Assembly: GCF_014642875.1 (NCBI RefSeq)
Contig: NZ_BMJC01000006.1
Location: forward strand, 186,001 to 250,000
Direction of reading: 5' to 3'
Length of the DNA: 64,000 bases
Source of the DNA: Puia dinghuensis
Lineage (GTDB): Bacteria; Bacteroidota; Bacteroidia; Chitinophagales; Chitinophagaceae
The position numbers and the translations under genes were made by a program. This document shows positions 15,944 to 24,071 of this stretch, piece by piece. Each line of letters starts with the position of its first letter. Position 1 is the stretch's first letter. The notes under the pieces were generated by a model. It ran no database searches and was not told where the DNA came from. It saw only the letters and a list, made by a program, of their open reading frames with translations.

Positions 15944-16576
15944 ATGTCGAAAACGAAGATCAAGGCAAAGGAAGCATCGACGGAAGAACGGATAAAGGAA
16001 GCAGCCCGCAAGCTGTTTACGCAAAAAGGGTTTGCGGCCACCAGAACGAGGGACATAGCCGATGAGGCGGGCATCAACCTTGCATTGCTGAATTATTATT
16101 TCCGCAGCAAACAGAAATTGTTCGACATCATCATGATAGAGAATTTCCGGGGGTTGATGGGCCTGATGACCGGCCATTTCCGGGATGAGCAGCTGACAAT
16201 GGAAGACAAGATTGCGAAAATGGTGGGAACCTACATCGATTTTATCAGCAAGAACCCAGATCTGCCGCTTTTCGTCCTTAGCGAGCTACAAGGCAATCCT
16301 TCCGCGATAGCAGCGAGGATCAACCAGGAATTTATGCCGGCCCGGACGCAGCTCTTTAAGGAATTGCAGGAATCGAACAGGGAGGGCAAGACAGCGCTCG
16401 AGCCATTCCACTTCGTGGCTAACCTGATAGGGCTGACGATCTTTCCCTTTATAGCCAGGCCGATCCTGCAGCGGACGACGCAAACAACGGATGAGCAGTT
16501 CGCTGCCTTTATGCAAGAACGCAGGACCCTGGTGCCGATGTGGATCAGGATGATGATGAAACCCCCGGGAAAATAG
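15944..16576 (+). CDS. TetR-family regulator of the efflux operon
   Basis: 210 residues. The N-terminal DNA-binding domain is typical: EERIKEAARKLFTQKGFAAT then TRDIADEAGINLALLNYYFR, with the YYFRSK recognition-helix end. The C-terminal ligand domain (about 70-210) is longer than in minimal TetR proteins and contains FVLSELQGNP, a pattern shared with the CecR/YbiH-like group. It lies upstream of an efflux operon on the same strand, separated by a terminator, and the same inverted repeat precedes both, so it probably represses itself and the pump. E. coli CecR controls the comparable ybhGFSR genes. Inducer unknown. Confidence 0.92.
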   Translation: MSKTKIKAKEASTEERIKEAARKLFTQKGFAATRTRDIADEAGINLALLNYYFRSKQKLFDIIMIENFRGLMGLMTGHFRDEQLTMEDKIAKMVGTYIDFISKNPDLPLFVLSELQGNPSAIAARINQEFMPARTQLFKELQESNREGKTALEPFHFVANLIGLTIFPFIARPILQRTTQTTDEQFAAFMQERRTLVPMWIRMMMKPPGK

Positions 16577-16596
16577 GCGAACCGCGCCTTTTTTTT
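16575..16596 (+). terminator. tetR terminator
   Basis: AGGCG, loop AACCG, CGCCT, then a run of eight T (16589-16596, the first T shared with the stem). It begins at the tetR stop codon and separates tetR from the efflux operon, so the latter needs its own promoter. Confidence 0.8.
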
Positions 16597-16605
16597 GGAC
16601 TCGTG

Positions 16606-16621
16606 TTAATCAAATGATTAA
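16606..16621. promoter_or_regulatory. TetR operator 2, before the efflux operon
   Basis: TTAATCAAATGATTAA, the same inverted repeat as at 15888-15903 read on the other strand, 18 bp before the start of the outer-membrane channel gene. A TTTG (16594-16597) upstream could be the -33 element, which would place the operator in the spacer; no good -7 element is visible. Confidence 0.8.
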
Positions 16622-16639
16622 AACAAAATTATAATTCTT

Positions 16640-17932
16640 ATGATCAAGACAATGACCACCTTACTGGCTTTATCCACGGCGCTGCTGCTGGGAGCGCCAG
16701 GCGGCGCCCGAGCCCAGAAGGCCGACCGGCTGACACTTGCGGCCTGTTATCAATTGGGGGAAGCCGCTTATCCGCTGACCCGCCAGCGGGACCTTATCGC
16801 AAAGACGCGGGATTATAATATCTCTAATATCGCCAAGGGCATCTACCCGCAGTTGTCCGTCAACGGGCAGGCGACCTACCAGTCCGCTGTGACGCAGGTG
16901 ACCCTGCCGAAAATACCCGGGTATAATCTCAGCATCCCCACCGTTCCCAAGGATCAGTACAAACTCTATGGCGAAATATCGCAGACCCTCACCGACTTCG
17001 GTATCAACAAACAACGCCGGATCATCAGCAGCACCGATGCAGACCTGCAGGAAGCCAACCTGTCTACCGATCTGTATGCGCTGAAAGACCGGATCAACCA
17101 ACTCTATTTCGGGGCCTTACTCATCGATGACCAGTTGCAGCAGAACGAACTGGCGGCCCAGGACATCCGCACGGGCATCGCCAAAGTAGAAGCGGCTATC
17201 CGCAACGGTACGGATTTCGTCAGCAGTCTCAACAAGCTCAAGGCCGAACTGCTGACGACCGAACAGCACAGCGTCGAACTGAGTGCATCGCGCTCCGCCT
17301 ATACGGATATGCTGAGCCTGTTTATCAATAGGCCGGTGGACAGCACGACAGCGTTGGTGCGGCCCGAAGAGCCAGCTGTTACCGATTCGATCAACCGGCC
17401 TGAGCTGAAGGCCTACGATCTGCAGCTGCAGTCGTACACCGAAAATCTGCGGCTCACCCGGCTCAACCTGTTTCCGCAGGTGAGCGCCTTCTTCCAGGGT
17501 GGTGTCGGCCAACCCAACCCGATGAATCTTCTCTCCACTTCGCTGAGCAGCTATTACCTAACAGGACTGCGGCTCACCTGGACCATTGGTGGAAGCTATA
17601 CTTATAAGAAAGACCGGCTGATCAGCCACAACAACGAGGAAATGGTGCGGGCGCAACGCAATACTTTCCTGTTCAATACCAACCTGACCATGCGGCAGGA
17701 TAATGCTGACATCCGGAAATACCGGGCGCTTATCAAGAGCGACGACGAGATCGTCCGGCTGCGCGAGTCCGTTGGCAAGACCTCGGCCGTGCAACTGGAG
17801 AACGGGGTGATCAGCGCCAACGACTATGTCCTCGACGTCAACGCGACGGCCCAGGCCCGGCAGGACAGGGCCGTACATGAGATGCAATTGCTTATGACCC
17901 AATACAACTATAAAACAACATCTGGTAATTGA
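16640..17932 (+). CDS. TolC-family outer-membrane efflux protein
   Basis: 430 residues with a signal peptide (MIKTMTTLLALSTALLLGAP; cleavage near ARAQ). Two outer-membrane-efflux repeats are visible, residues about 30-210 and 225-425, mostly long amphipathic helices with beta segments (NGQATYQSAVTQVTLPKIPG and LFPQVSAFFQGGVGQPNPMN). It would form a trimeric channel through the outer membrane for the ABC pump encoded downstream. First gene of the operon, 13 bp before the adaptor gene. The TetR operator lies just upstream. Length is in the usual range for the family. Confidence 0.9.
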   Translation: MIKTMTTLLALSTALLLGAPGGARAQKADRLTLAACYQLGEAAYPLTRQRDLIAKTRDYNISNIAKGIYPQLSVNGQATYQSAVTQVTLPKIPGYNLSIPTVPKDQYKLYGEISQTLTDFGINKQRRIISSTDADLQEANLSTDLYALKDRINQLYFGALLIDDQLQQNELAAQDIRTGIAKVEAAIRNGTDFVSSLNKLKAELLTTEQHSVELSASRSAYTDMLSLFINRPVDSTTALVRPEEPAVTDSINRPELKAYDLQLQSYTENLRLTRLNLFPQVSAFFQGGVGQPNPMNLLSTSLSSYYLTGLRLTWTIGGSYTYKKDRLISHNNEEMVRAQRNTFLFNTNLTMRQDNADIRKYRALIKSDDEIVRLRESVGKTSAVQLENGVISANDYVLDVNATAQARQDRAVHEMQLLMTQYNYKTTSGN

Positions 17933-17945
17933 TAAAACAACAACA

Positions 17946-18881
17946 ATGAAAAAGCTATTTATTCTCGCCGCTGGTCTTGCCCTGGTTGCGGCGGGTTGCA
18001 ACGGACACAAGATAGTGACGGACGCCTCGGGGGTCTTTGAATCGGACGAGGTGATCGTTTCGGCCGAGCAGAACGGGAAGATACTCTCCTTCCCCATCCA
18101 GGAAGGCGATACGCTGGCAAAGTATGCCGTCATCGGGCAGATAGATATGTCTAACACCATTATTCAGAAACAGCAGATACAGGCGACGATAGCGGCTCTG
18201 CGGCAGAAGACCACGAATCCAAAACCACAGATCGAACTGGTAAAACGGCAACTGATAGTGCAGGAATCCCAATTGGAGCAGCAATTGCGGGAAAAAACCC
18301 GGACGGAGAACCTGCTAAAGGCCGATGCCGCGACGCAAAAACAGCTGGATGATATCAATTCGGCCATCGATCAGCTGCAGAAGCAAATAGCGGTGTCCAA
18401 GCAGCAGATAGCACTGGACGACTCCAACATCGAAACCCAGAACCGCACGATTTACAGTGAACAGGCGCCGCTGGAAATGTCCGCAAAGCAGGTGCAGGAC
18501 AATATCGACAAGGGCAGGATCGTCAACCCCCTCCGCGGTACGGTACTTACCAAGTATGCGCTGCAGGGCGAGATGACGACCACGGGAAAGGCCTTGTATA
18601 AGATCGCCAACCTGGATACGGTTACGCTTAGGGCCTATGTTACGGGCTCCGACCTGACTAAAGTAAAACTGGGACAGACCTGCAAGGTCTATTCGGACGA
18701 AGGGACGGACCAATACCGGGAATATACGGGCACAGTGTACTTCATTTCCGACAAGTCGGAGTTCACTCCAAAGACCATCCAGACCCGCGACGAACGCGCC
18801 AACCTGGTCTATGCGGTGAAGATCCGCGTAAAGAATGACGGTTATTTAAAATTAGGGATGTACGGAGAAGTAAAATTCTAG
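17946..18881 (+). CDS. HlyD-family periplasmic adaptor, lipoprotein
   Basis: 311 residues. A lipoprotein signal ends LVAAGC, with Cys at 18, so it is anchored by lipid to a membrane. A split lipoyl/biotinyl-like domain (VIVSAEQNGKILSFPIQEGD and RIVNPLRGTVLTKYALQGEM) flanks a long coiled coil (about 80-185, rich in Gln, Lys and Leu), followed by a beta-barrel part (LRAYVTGSDLTKVKLGQTCK). It bridges the inner-membrane transporter and the TolC-like channel, as YbhG does in E. coli. It ends 2 bp before the first ATPase gene. Confidence 0.9.
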   Translation: MKKLFILAAGLALVAAGCNGHKIVTDASGVFESDEVIVSAEQNGKILSFPIQEGDTLAKYAVIGQIDMSNTIIQKQQIQATIAALRQKTTNPKPQIELVKRQLIVQESQLEQQLREKTRTENLLKADAATQKQLDDINSAIDQLQKQIAVSKQQIALDDSNIETQNRTIYSEQAPLEMSAKQVQDNIDKGRIVNPLRGTVLTKYALQGEMTTTGKALYKIANLDTVTLRAYVTGSDLTKVKLGQTCKVYSDEGTDQYREYTGTVYFISDKSEFTPKTIQTRDERANLVYAVKIRVKNDGYLKLGMYGEVKF

Positions 18882-18883
18882 CC

Positions 18884-19786
18884 ATGATCACCCTCGACAA
18901 TATTACCAAGACATATAATAAGGGCACTGTTCTGGCCGTCAAGGATATTTCCTTTGAAGTAAAGCCAGGGGAGCTATTTGGGCTCATCGGTCCCGACGGC
19001 GCCGGAAAAACGACCCTCTTTCGCATCCTGACCACGCTGCTGCTGGCAGACAAGGGCAGGGCGATGGTCAACGGCTTCGATGTCGTAAAGGATTATACGA
19101 AGATCAGAAACAGCGTGGGCTATATGCCGGGCCGGTTTAGCCTCTACCAGGATCTCACCATCGAAGAGAACCTGCATTTCTTCGCAACCGTGTTCGGTAC
19201 CACCATCAAAGAGAATTATGCATTGATCAAAGATATCTATCAACAGATAGAACCTTTCAAGGACCGCAGGGCAGGAAAACTATCGGGAGGCATGAAACAA
19301 AAGTTGGCTTTATGTTGCGCGCTGATTCATAAGCCCGCGGTCCTTTTTCTCGATGAACCTACCACCGGCGTGGACGTTGTTTCCCGCAAAGAATTCTGGG
19401 AGATGCTTGCACGGCTGAAAGCGGAGGGGATAACTATTTTAGTATCCACTCCCTATATGGACGAGGCAAAGCTTTGCGACCGCATAGCATTGATCCAGAA
19501 GGGAACGATCCTGTCTGTCGATAACCCGGCGGATATCGTGCAGTCTTTCCCCGGCGATCTGTATGCTGTGCAAGCAGCCAATACCCATCTGTTGCTGCGG
19601 GAGGCGCGGGCATATGAAGGGACGGAGACCTGCTTTGCTTTTGGAGACGCCCTGCATGTGACCTTCCGCAGCGGTGTCGCCGACGGGTTACTGGCCCATC
19701 TGAAGACCAGAGGGCTGGACGATGCCACGATGGAGAAGATCACTCCCGGCATCGAAGATTGTTTTATTCATCTTTTAAAGAACTAA
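18884..19786 (+). CDS. ABC transporter ATP-binding protein (first of two)
   Basis: 300 residues. Walker A GPDGAGKTT near 38; signature LSGGMKQKLALC near 135; Walker B and following Glu AVLFLDEPTTGVD near 158; switch region ILVSTPYMDEAK, where the usual switch His is replaced by Pro-Tyr (STPYMDEA in place of STHYMDEA). A C-terminal extension of about 70 residues follows. It corresponds to the N-terminal half of E. coli YbhF, which carries both ATPase domains in one chain. Two bp separate it from the second ATPase gene. Confidence 0.92.
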   Translation: MITLDNITKTYNKGTVLAVKDISFEVKPGELFGLIGPDGAGKTTLFRILTTLLLADKGRAMVNGFDVVKDYTKIRNSVGYMPGRFSLYQDLTIEENLHFFATVFGTTIKENYALIKDIYQQIEPFKDRRAGKLSGGMKQKLALCCALIHKPAVLFLDEPTTGVDVVSRKEFWEMLARLKAEGITILVSTPYMDEAKLCDRIALIQKGTILSVDNPADIVQSFPGDLYAVQAANTHLLLREARAYEGTETCFAFGDALHVTFRSGVADGLLAHLKTRGLDDATMEKITPGIEDCFIHLLKN

Positions 19787-19788
19787 AC

Positions 19789-20529
19789 ATGGAAACGGTT
19801 ATCCATACCGATCGGCTGACCAAACGCTTCGGGTCGTTTATCGCGGCCAACGAGCTGACCTTCGATGTCGCCAAGGGGGAGATCTTCGGCTTTCTCGGCG
19901 CCAACGGAGCGGGGAAGACGACGGCGATGCGGATGCTTTGCGGACTGCTGGCGCCATCGTCGGGAAAAGCAACGATCGCAGGCTTTGATGTTTATACCCA
20001 AACGGAGAGGATCAAGAACAGCATTGGCTATATGAGCCAGAAATTCTCCCTTTATGACGATCTCACTGTAGCCGAGAACATCCGTTTCTATGCCGGCATC
20101 TATGGCATGAGCGGTCCGGCCATCCGGGCGAAAACGACGCAATTGCTGGAAGAGCTGCAGTTGCAGAAAGAGGCAAAGACGCTGGTGCGGGAGCTTCCGC
20201 TGGGCTGGAAGCAAAAACTGTCCTTCTCGGTATCCATCGTACATGAACCCGAGATCGTCTTCCTCGACGAGCCCACGGGCGGGGTCGACCCGGTGACCCG
20301 GCGACAGTTTTGGGATCTCATCTATGCGGCCTCAGACAAAGGGGTCACCGTCTTTGTAACGACCCACTACATGGACGAAGCCGAGTACTGCAACCGGGTG
20401 TCGATCATGGTGGATGGGGTCATCGCAGCGCTGGACAGCCCGGTTAGGTTGAAAGGGCAGTTTGGCAGCGGCTCGATGGAAGATGTTTTTTATGAATTAG
20501 CCCGCAAGGCAAAAAGAAAGGGCGACTAA
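19789..20529 (+). CDS. ABC transporter ATP-binding protein (second of two)
   Basis: 246 residues from the ATG at 19789 (METVIHTDRLTKRFGS); a TTG at 19759 only adds residues read out of the preceding gene. Walker A GANGAGKTT; Walker B IVFLDEPTGGVDPVTRRQ; switch His present (VTTHYMDEAEYC). The signature is LPLGWKQKLS and not LSGGQ, as I recall for the second half of YbhF-type ATPases. Thus this chain has an intact switch His but a variant signature, and its partner has the reverse, which suggests an asymmetric heterodimer with one normal ATP site. It lies 14 bp before the permease genes. Confidence 0.92.
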   Translation: METVIHTDRLTKRFGSFIAANELTFDVAKGEIFGFLGANGAGKTTAMRMLCGLLAPSSGKATIAGFDVYTQTERIKNSIGYMSQKFSLYDDLTVAENIRFYAGIYGMSGPAIRAKTTQLLEELQLQKEAKTLVRELPLGWKQKLSFSVSIVHEPEIVFLDEPTGGVDPVTRRQFWDLIYAASDKGVTVFVTTHYMDEAEYCNRVSIMVDGVIAALDSPVRLKGQFGSGSMEDVFYELARKAKRKGD

Positions 20530-20543
20530 AAAATTGTACCGTT

Positions 20544-21650
20544 ATGCGACAATTAATCACATTTATCCGCAAAGAATTCCTGCATGTCTTCCGCGACCGC
20601 AAGACGTTGCTGATGCTGTTCGGCCTGCCCATCGCGCAGATCGTGCTCTTTGGCTTTGCCTTGTCCAACGAGATAAAGAATTCCCACATCGCCGTGGTGG
20701 ACTATTCCAAGGATGCCGTGACCACAAAGCTTATTTCCAAGATCTCGGGCAGTCCCTATTTCAACATCCAGCGCAGCCTGGCGGGCGCGGAAGAGCTCAA
20801 TGCCGCCTTTAAAAAAGGGAATATCAAGATGGCGGTGATCTTCCCGGCCGGCTTTGGGGACGACCTCATCCACACGGGCAAGGCCACGATGCAGGTGATC
20901 GCCGACGCGTCAGACCCCAACCAGGCAACGACCATTACGAACTATCTCACCAACATCGTCAACGATTTCAACAGCGACCTGGCGCAGGACGCGAGTCAGC
21001 CGATGCAGATCGAGCCGGAGGTGCAGATGATGTATAACCCCGAGCTGCGGGGGGCGCCCAATTTCGTGCCAGGGGTGATGGCGCTGGTGCTGATGCTGGT
21101 GTGTACGATGATGACCTCGGTGGCGATAGTAAGAGAAAAGGAATTGGGCACAATGGAGATCTTACTTGTGTCCCCCTTCAAACCCATCTACATTATTATC
21201 TCCAAGTTAGCACCCAACCTGCTGATCTCGGTGGTGAATCTTATTATCATCCTGGTGCTAAGCGATATCTTTCTCGATCTGCCGGTGAAAGGGAGCCTGC
21301 TCCTGCTGGTGACGGGAACCGTGCTCTTTATCATGACCTCGCTATCCATCGGGTTGTTGTTGTCCATCAGCGCGAAGACGCAGCAGGCGGCGATGATGGG
21401 TTCGCTGATGGGGATGATGCTGCCGACGATGCTGCTCACCGGCTTCCTGTTCCCGATAGAGAATATGCCGGTGGCCCTGCAGGTGCTGTCCAACCTGGTG
21501 CCGTCCCGCTGGTATTTTATCATCATCAAGCGAGTGATGCTGAAGGGATTGGGGTTTGAGTCTGTCTGGCGCGAGATGCTGATCCTGACGGGGATGTGCG
21601 TGCTGTTGTTTACTATTAGTCTTAGACAATTTAAAATCAGATTGCAATGA
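20544..21650 (+). CDS. ABC-2 type permease (YbhS-like)
   Basis: 368 residues. One N-terminal membrane helix (about 24-44, LMLFGLPIAQIVLFGFALSN), a large periplasmic domain (about 45-175), and five C-terminal helices (about 178-365), the standard ABC-2 export permease topology. The coupling segment IVREKELGTMEILLVSPFKP is typical. Its stop overlaps the next gene by 4 bp. With the second permease and the two ATPases it would form the inner-membrane exporter; the substrate is unknown (E. coli homologues affect drug and cation tolerance). Confidence 0.92.
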   Translation: MRQLITFIRKEFLHVFRDRKTLLMLFGLPIAQIVLFGFALSNEIKNSHIAVVDYSKDAVTTKLISKISGSPYFNIQRSLAGAEELNAAFKKGNIKMAVIFPAGFGDDLIHTGKATMQVIADASDPNQATTITNYLTNIVNDFNSDLAQDASQPMQIEPEVQMMYNPELRGAPNFVPGVMALVLMLVCTMMTSVAIVREKELGTMEILLVSPFKPIYIIISKLAPNLLISVVNLIIILVLSDIFLDLPVKGSLLLLVTGTVLFIMTSLSIGLLLSISAKTQQAAMMGSLMGMMLPTMLLTGFLFPIENMPVALQVLSNLVPSRWYFIIIKRVMLKGLGFESVWREMLILTGMCVLLFTISLRQFKIRLQ

Positions 21651-22777
21651 AAACTCTCGGCTTCTTATTAGAAAAAGAGTTTCGCCAACTGCTGCGTAAC
21701 AGGCAGTTGCTAAGAACCTTACTGCTGGCGCCATTGATCCAACTGATCATTCTTCCGCTGGCTGCCGATTATACCGTCAAGAATATCGGGATTGCCGTGG
21801 CGGACAACGACCATTCCACGACGTCGCTGCGGCTCATCGAGAAGATCGTTTCTTCGGGTTATTTCAAGTTGCAGGGATATACGGCCTCCTATCATGACGC
21901 GCTGGGGATGGTCGAAGCGGACAAGGCTGATCTTGCCTTGCAGATTCCCGCGCATTTCGAAAGCGACCTGGTGCGGGAGGACAAGAAGCAGGTGTATGTC
22001 GCGATCAATGCGATAGAAGGGACAAAGGCCAACCTCGGAGGGGCCTATCTCAACAGCATCATCAGCGACTTCAATGAGAATGTGCGGGCGCAATGGCAGG
22101 TGGGGAGCGCTTCGACGGGGTCACCCGAAGAGGCTCCGCAGGTGAGCGTGGCTTCTTCCAACTGGTACAACATCTTCTTAAATTATCATCTTTATATGGT
22201 ACCCGCTATCCTGGTGACGCTGGTGACGGCGATGGTGGCCATGCAATCCGCCTTTAATATCGTCCAGGAAAAAGAAAGTGGAACGATAGAACAGATAAAC
22301 GTGACGCCGATAAAGAAACACATTTTCATCATCGGCAAGATGGTCCCCTTTATGGTGCTGGGCATCGTGTTGTTCACCATGGGGTTGTTGGTGGGGTGGA
22401 TCGGCTATGGCATCGTCCCCCTGGGCAGCCTGTGGGTACTGTATGTTTCATTGATCGTTTACCTGTTCTCCATGCTGGGGCTTGGGTTGCTGATCGCCAC
22501 CTATTCCGGCACCCAGCAGCAGGCGATGTCGCTGTCCTTTTTCTTTATCAACATCTTTAACATGATGAGTGGGGTATTCACGGCTGTCGACAGCATGCCG
22601 GCCTGGGCGCAGGCGATCGTAACGACCTTCCCGCCGAGTCATTTTATCAAGATCATGCGCGCAGTCGTACTGAAGGGCAGCGGATTTTCGGATATCCTGC
22701 CCTGGTTGGGGGCGCTGGCCGTCATCGGGATCGTGCTCAACGGGTGGGCGGTGCTCAACTATAGGAAAACATCATAA
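21647..22777 (+). CDS. ABC-2 type permease (YbhR-like)
   Basis: 376 residues with the same plan as its neighbour: N-terminal helix (about 20-40), periplasmic domain, then five helices from about 180. The coupling segment reads IVQEKESGTIEQINVTPIKK. It starts within the last codons of the preceding permease gene (4-bp overlap), so the two subunits are translationally coupled and would form a heterodimer. Last gene of the efflux operon; no intrinsic terminator is visible in the 50 bp that follow. Confidence 0.92.
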   Translation: MKTLGFLLEKEFRQLLRNRQLLRTLLLAPLIQLIILPLAADYTVKNIGIAVADNDHSTTSLRLIEKIVSSGYFKLQGYTASYHDALGMVEADKADLALQIPAHFESDLVREDKKQVYVAINAIEGTKANLGGAYLNSIISDFNENVRAQWQVGSASTGSPEEAPQVSVASSNWYNIFLNYHLYMVPAILVTLVTAMVAMQSAFNIVQEKESGTIEQINVTPIKKHIFIIGKMVPFMVLGIVLFTMGLLVGWIGYGIVPLGSLWVLYVSLIVYLFSMLGLGLLIATYSGTQQQAMSLSFFFINIFNMMSGVFTAVDSMPAWAQAIVTTFPPSHFIKIMRAVVLKGSGFSDILPWLGALAVIGIVLNGWAVLNYRKTS

Positions 22778-22827
22778 ATTGACATTGGAGGTCAGGAGCG
22801 CCGGAAAGTAATGCTTATATTAGGGCT

Positions 22828-23970
22828 ATGAAAACACCTATCATTACAATCCTCATTGCCGCATGCACCAGCCTGTTATTCATCGGCGCCTGCAATAAGG
22901 ATAGTTCGACTCCTCCCGCTAACCCTCCCGCACCTCCTACGCCAGGTATCACCGCTATCAGCCCGACAACAGGATCGGATTCCACGGTCGTGACCATCAG
23001 AGGGAAGCTATTCGGCACGACTCCGGGAGGCGATAGCGTCTTTTTCAACGGCAAACTGGCTACCCTTATCAGCAGCAGCGACACATTGCTCACAGCGAGA
23101 GTCCCTACACTGGCCGGGGATGGGTATATCACCGTAAAGGCGAATGGCAATACGATTCAGGGGCCTTTCTTCGACTTCGATACCAGTTACTGGCTCAGCC
23201 CGGTGGCCGGTGGTTTCAATGGCGCGAATTATATCTCCACCGACGGCAATGGCAACCTCTTTGTTTCGACCCAAGGGGACAGCAGCATCTATAAGATCGG
23301 TCCCCAGGGCAACCTAACCCGCTGGGCAACAGTGCCGTATTGCAACGGGACTAGCTTCGACACGGCCGGCAATCTCTTTGTTGCCTCCCAGGAGAACTTT
23401 CCCAATACCACCACCATCTATAAGATCAACCCCTCCGGCGTTGTTTCCAGGTTCGCGACCGACTCGGGAGTGGTCTTTGGTCTTGCCATCGATGCAAAAG
23501 GCAACCTCTATGCAGGAAACAACACCAGGAACAGCGTCGACAAGATCACGCCACAGGGGGTGGTCAGCGTCTTTGCAGGCAATCTACCGGAAGCCAGCAG
23601 CGTAGCGATAGGTGGCGACGGCAATATCTATGCGACCACCAACAGTAATCCCAATAGCCTAACCTCCGGCACGGTAGTAAGGATCACCCCTTCCGGCGCC
23701 GTAAGTACAGTACGTTCGGGCCTGCGGGCGGACGGTATTGCTGTCGACAACAATAATAAGATCTATATCACCTCCTCCAACGGTCAGGTGATAGCGATCC
23801 AGTCGGAGGAGTATGGTACAACCATAGGTTTGGAGAATGACACGATTACCACCCATGTAGTTGTTCCCATAGGCATAACCGTCGATAAAACCGGGAAGCT
23901 ATACGTGGTAAATAACATCACCAGCAACACCAATCTTTATGGCAATGTGATCAAATTGACGCCGCATTAA
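22828..23970 (+). CDS. IPT/TIG plus NHL-repeat lipoprotein (copy 1)
   Basis: 380 residues. Lipoprotein signal with lipobox FIGAC (Cys 22), a Pro-rich linker, an IPT/TIG Ig-like domain (about 39-112, GITAISPTTGSDSTVVTIRG to VPTLAGDGYITVKANGN), then a six-bladed NHL-type propeller (about 120-380) with repeated D-x-x-GNL-Y/F-V units (STDGNGNLFVSTQGD, DTAGNLFVASQE, DAKGNLYAGNN). Surface or periplasmic scaffold or binding protein; ligand unknown. It is paralogous to the next gene. A weak -7 element TATATTAG (22816-22823) ends 4 bases before the ATG. Its stop codon overlaps a minus-strand remnant of a uxaA 3' end. Confidence 0.88.
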   Translation: MKTPIITILIAACTSLLFIGACNKDSSTPPANPPAPPTPGITAISPTTGSDSTVVTIRGKLFGTTPGGDSVFFNGKLATLISSSDTLLTARVPTLAGDGYITVKANGNTIQGPFFDFDTSYWLSPVAGGFNGANYISTDGNGNLFVSTQGDSSIYKIGPQGNLTRWATVPYCNGTSFDTAGNLFVASQENFPNTTTIYKINPSGVVSRFATDSGVVFGLAIDAKGNLYAGNNTRNSVDKITPQGVVSVFAGNLPEASSVAIGGDGNIYATTNSNPNSLTSGTVVRITPSGAVSTVRSGLRADGIAVDNNNKIYITSSNGQVIAIQSEEYGTTIGLENDTITTHVVVPIGITVDKTGKLYVVNNITSNTNLYGNVIKLTPH

Positions 23971-24002
23971 AGCGATACCCCGCGTTTCCTACCGGAAAAC
24001 GA
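23967..24002 (-). pseudogene. Remnant of a uxaA 3' end
   Basis: Read on the minus strand this ends FSGRKRGVSL-stop, against FIPWKRGVSL-stop in the intact uxaA (end at 25242). Over 23971-23989 it matches 25246-25264 at 17 of 19 bases, and both differences are silent (Lys AAA/AAG, Val GTA/GTG). The final Leu codon also differs silently. Each copy lies just behind an IPT/NHL lipoprotein gene, as expected after a tandem duplication that included the tail of uxaA. Confidence 0.55.
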
Positions 24003-24016
24003 TGTAGTTGGCAGGT

Positions 24017-24047
24017 TTTGAAGAATGCGAATAAAAGACTATTTTAG
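24017..24047 (+). promoter_or_regulatory. Promoter of IPT/NHL copy 2
   Basis: TTTG (24017-24020), 19-bp spacer, TATTTTAG (24040-24047), one mismatch to TAnnTTTG. The ATG is 24 bases further on, giving a short normal leader. Confidence 0.6.
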
Positions 24048-24071
24048 CGACTACTCCTAATCGTATCACTT

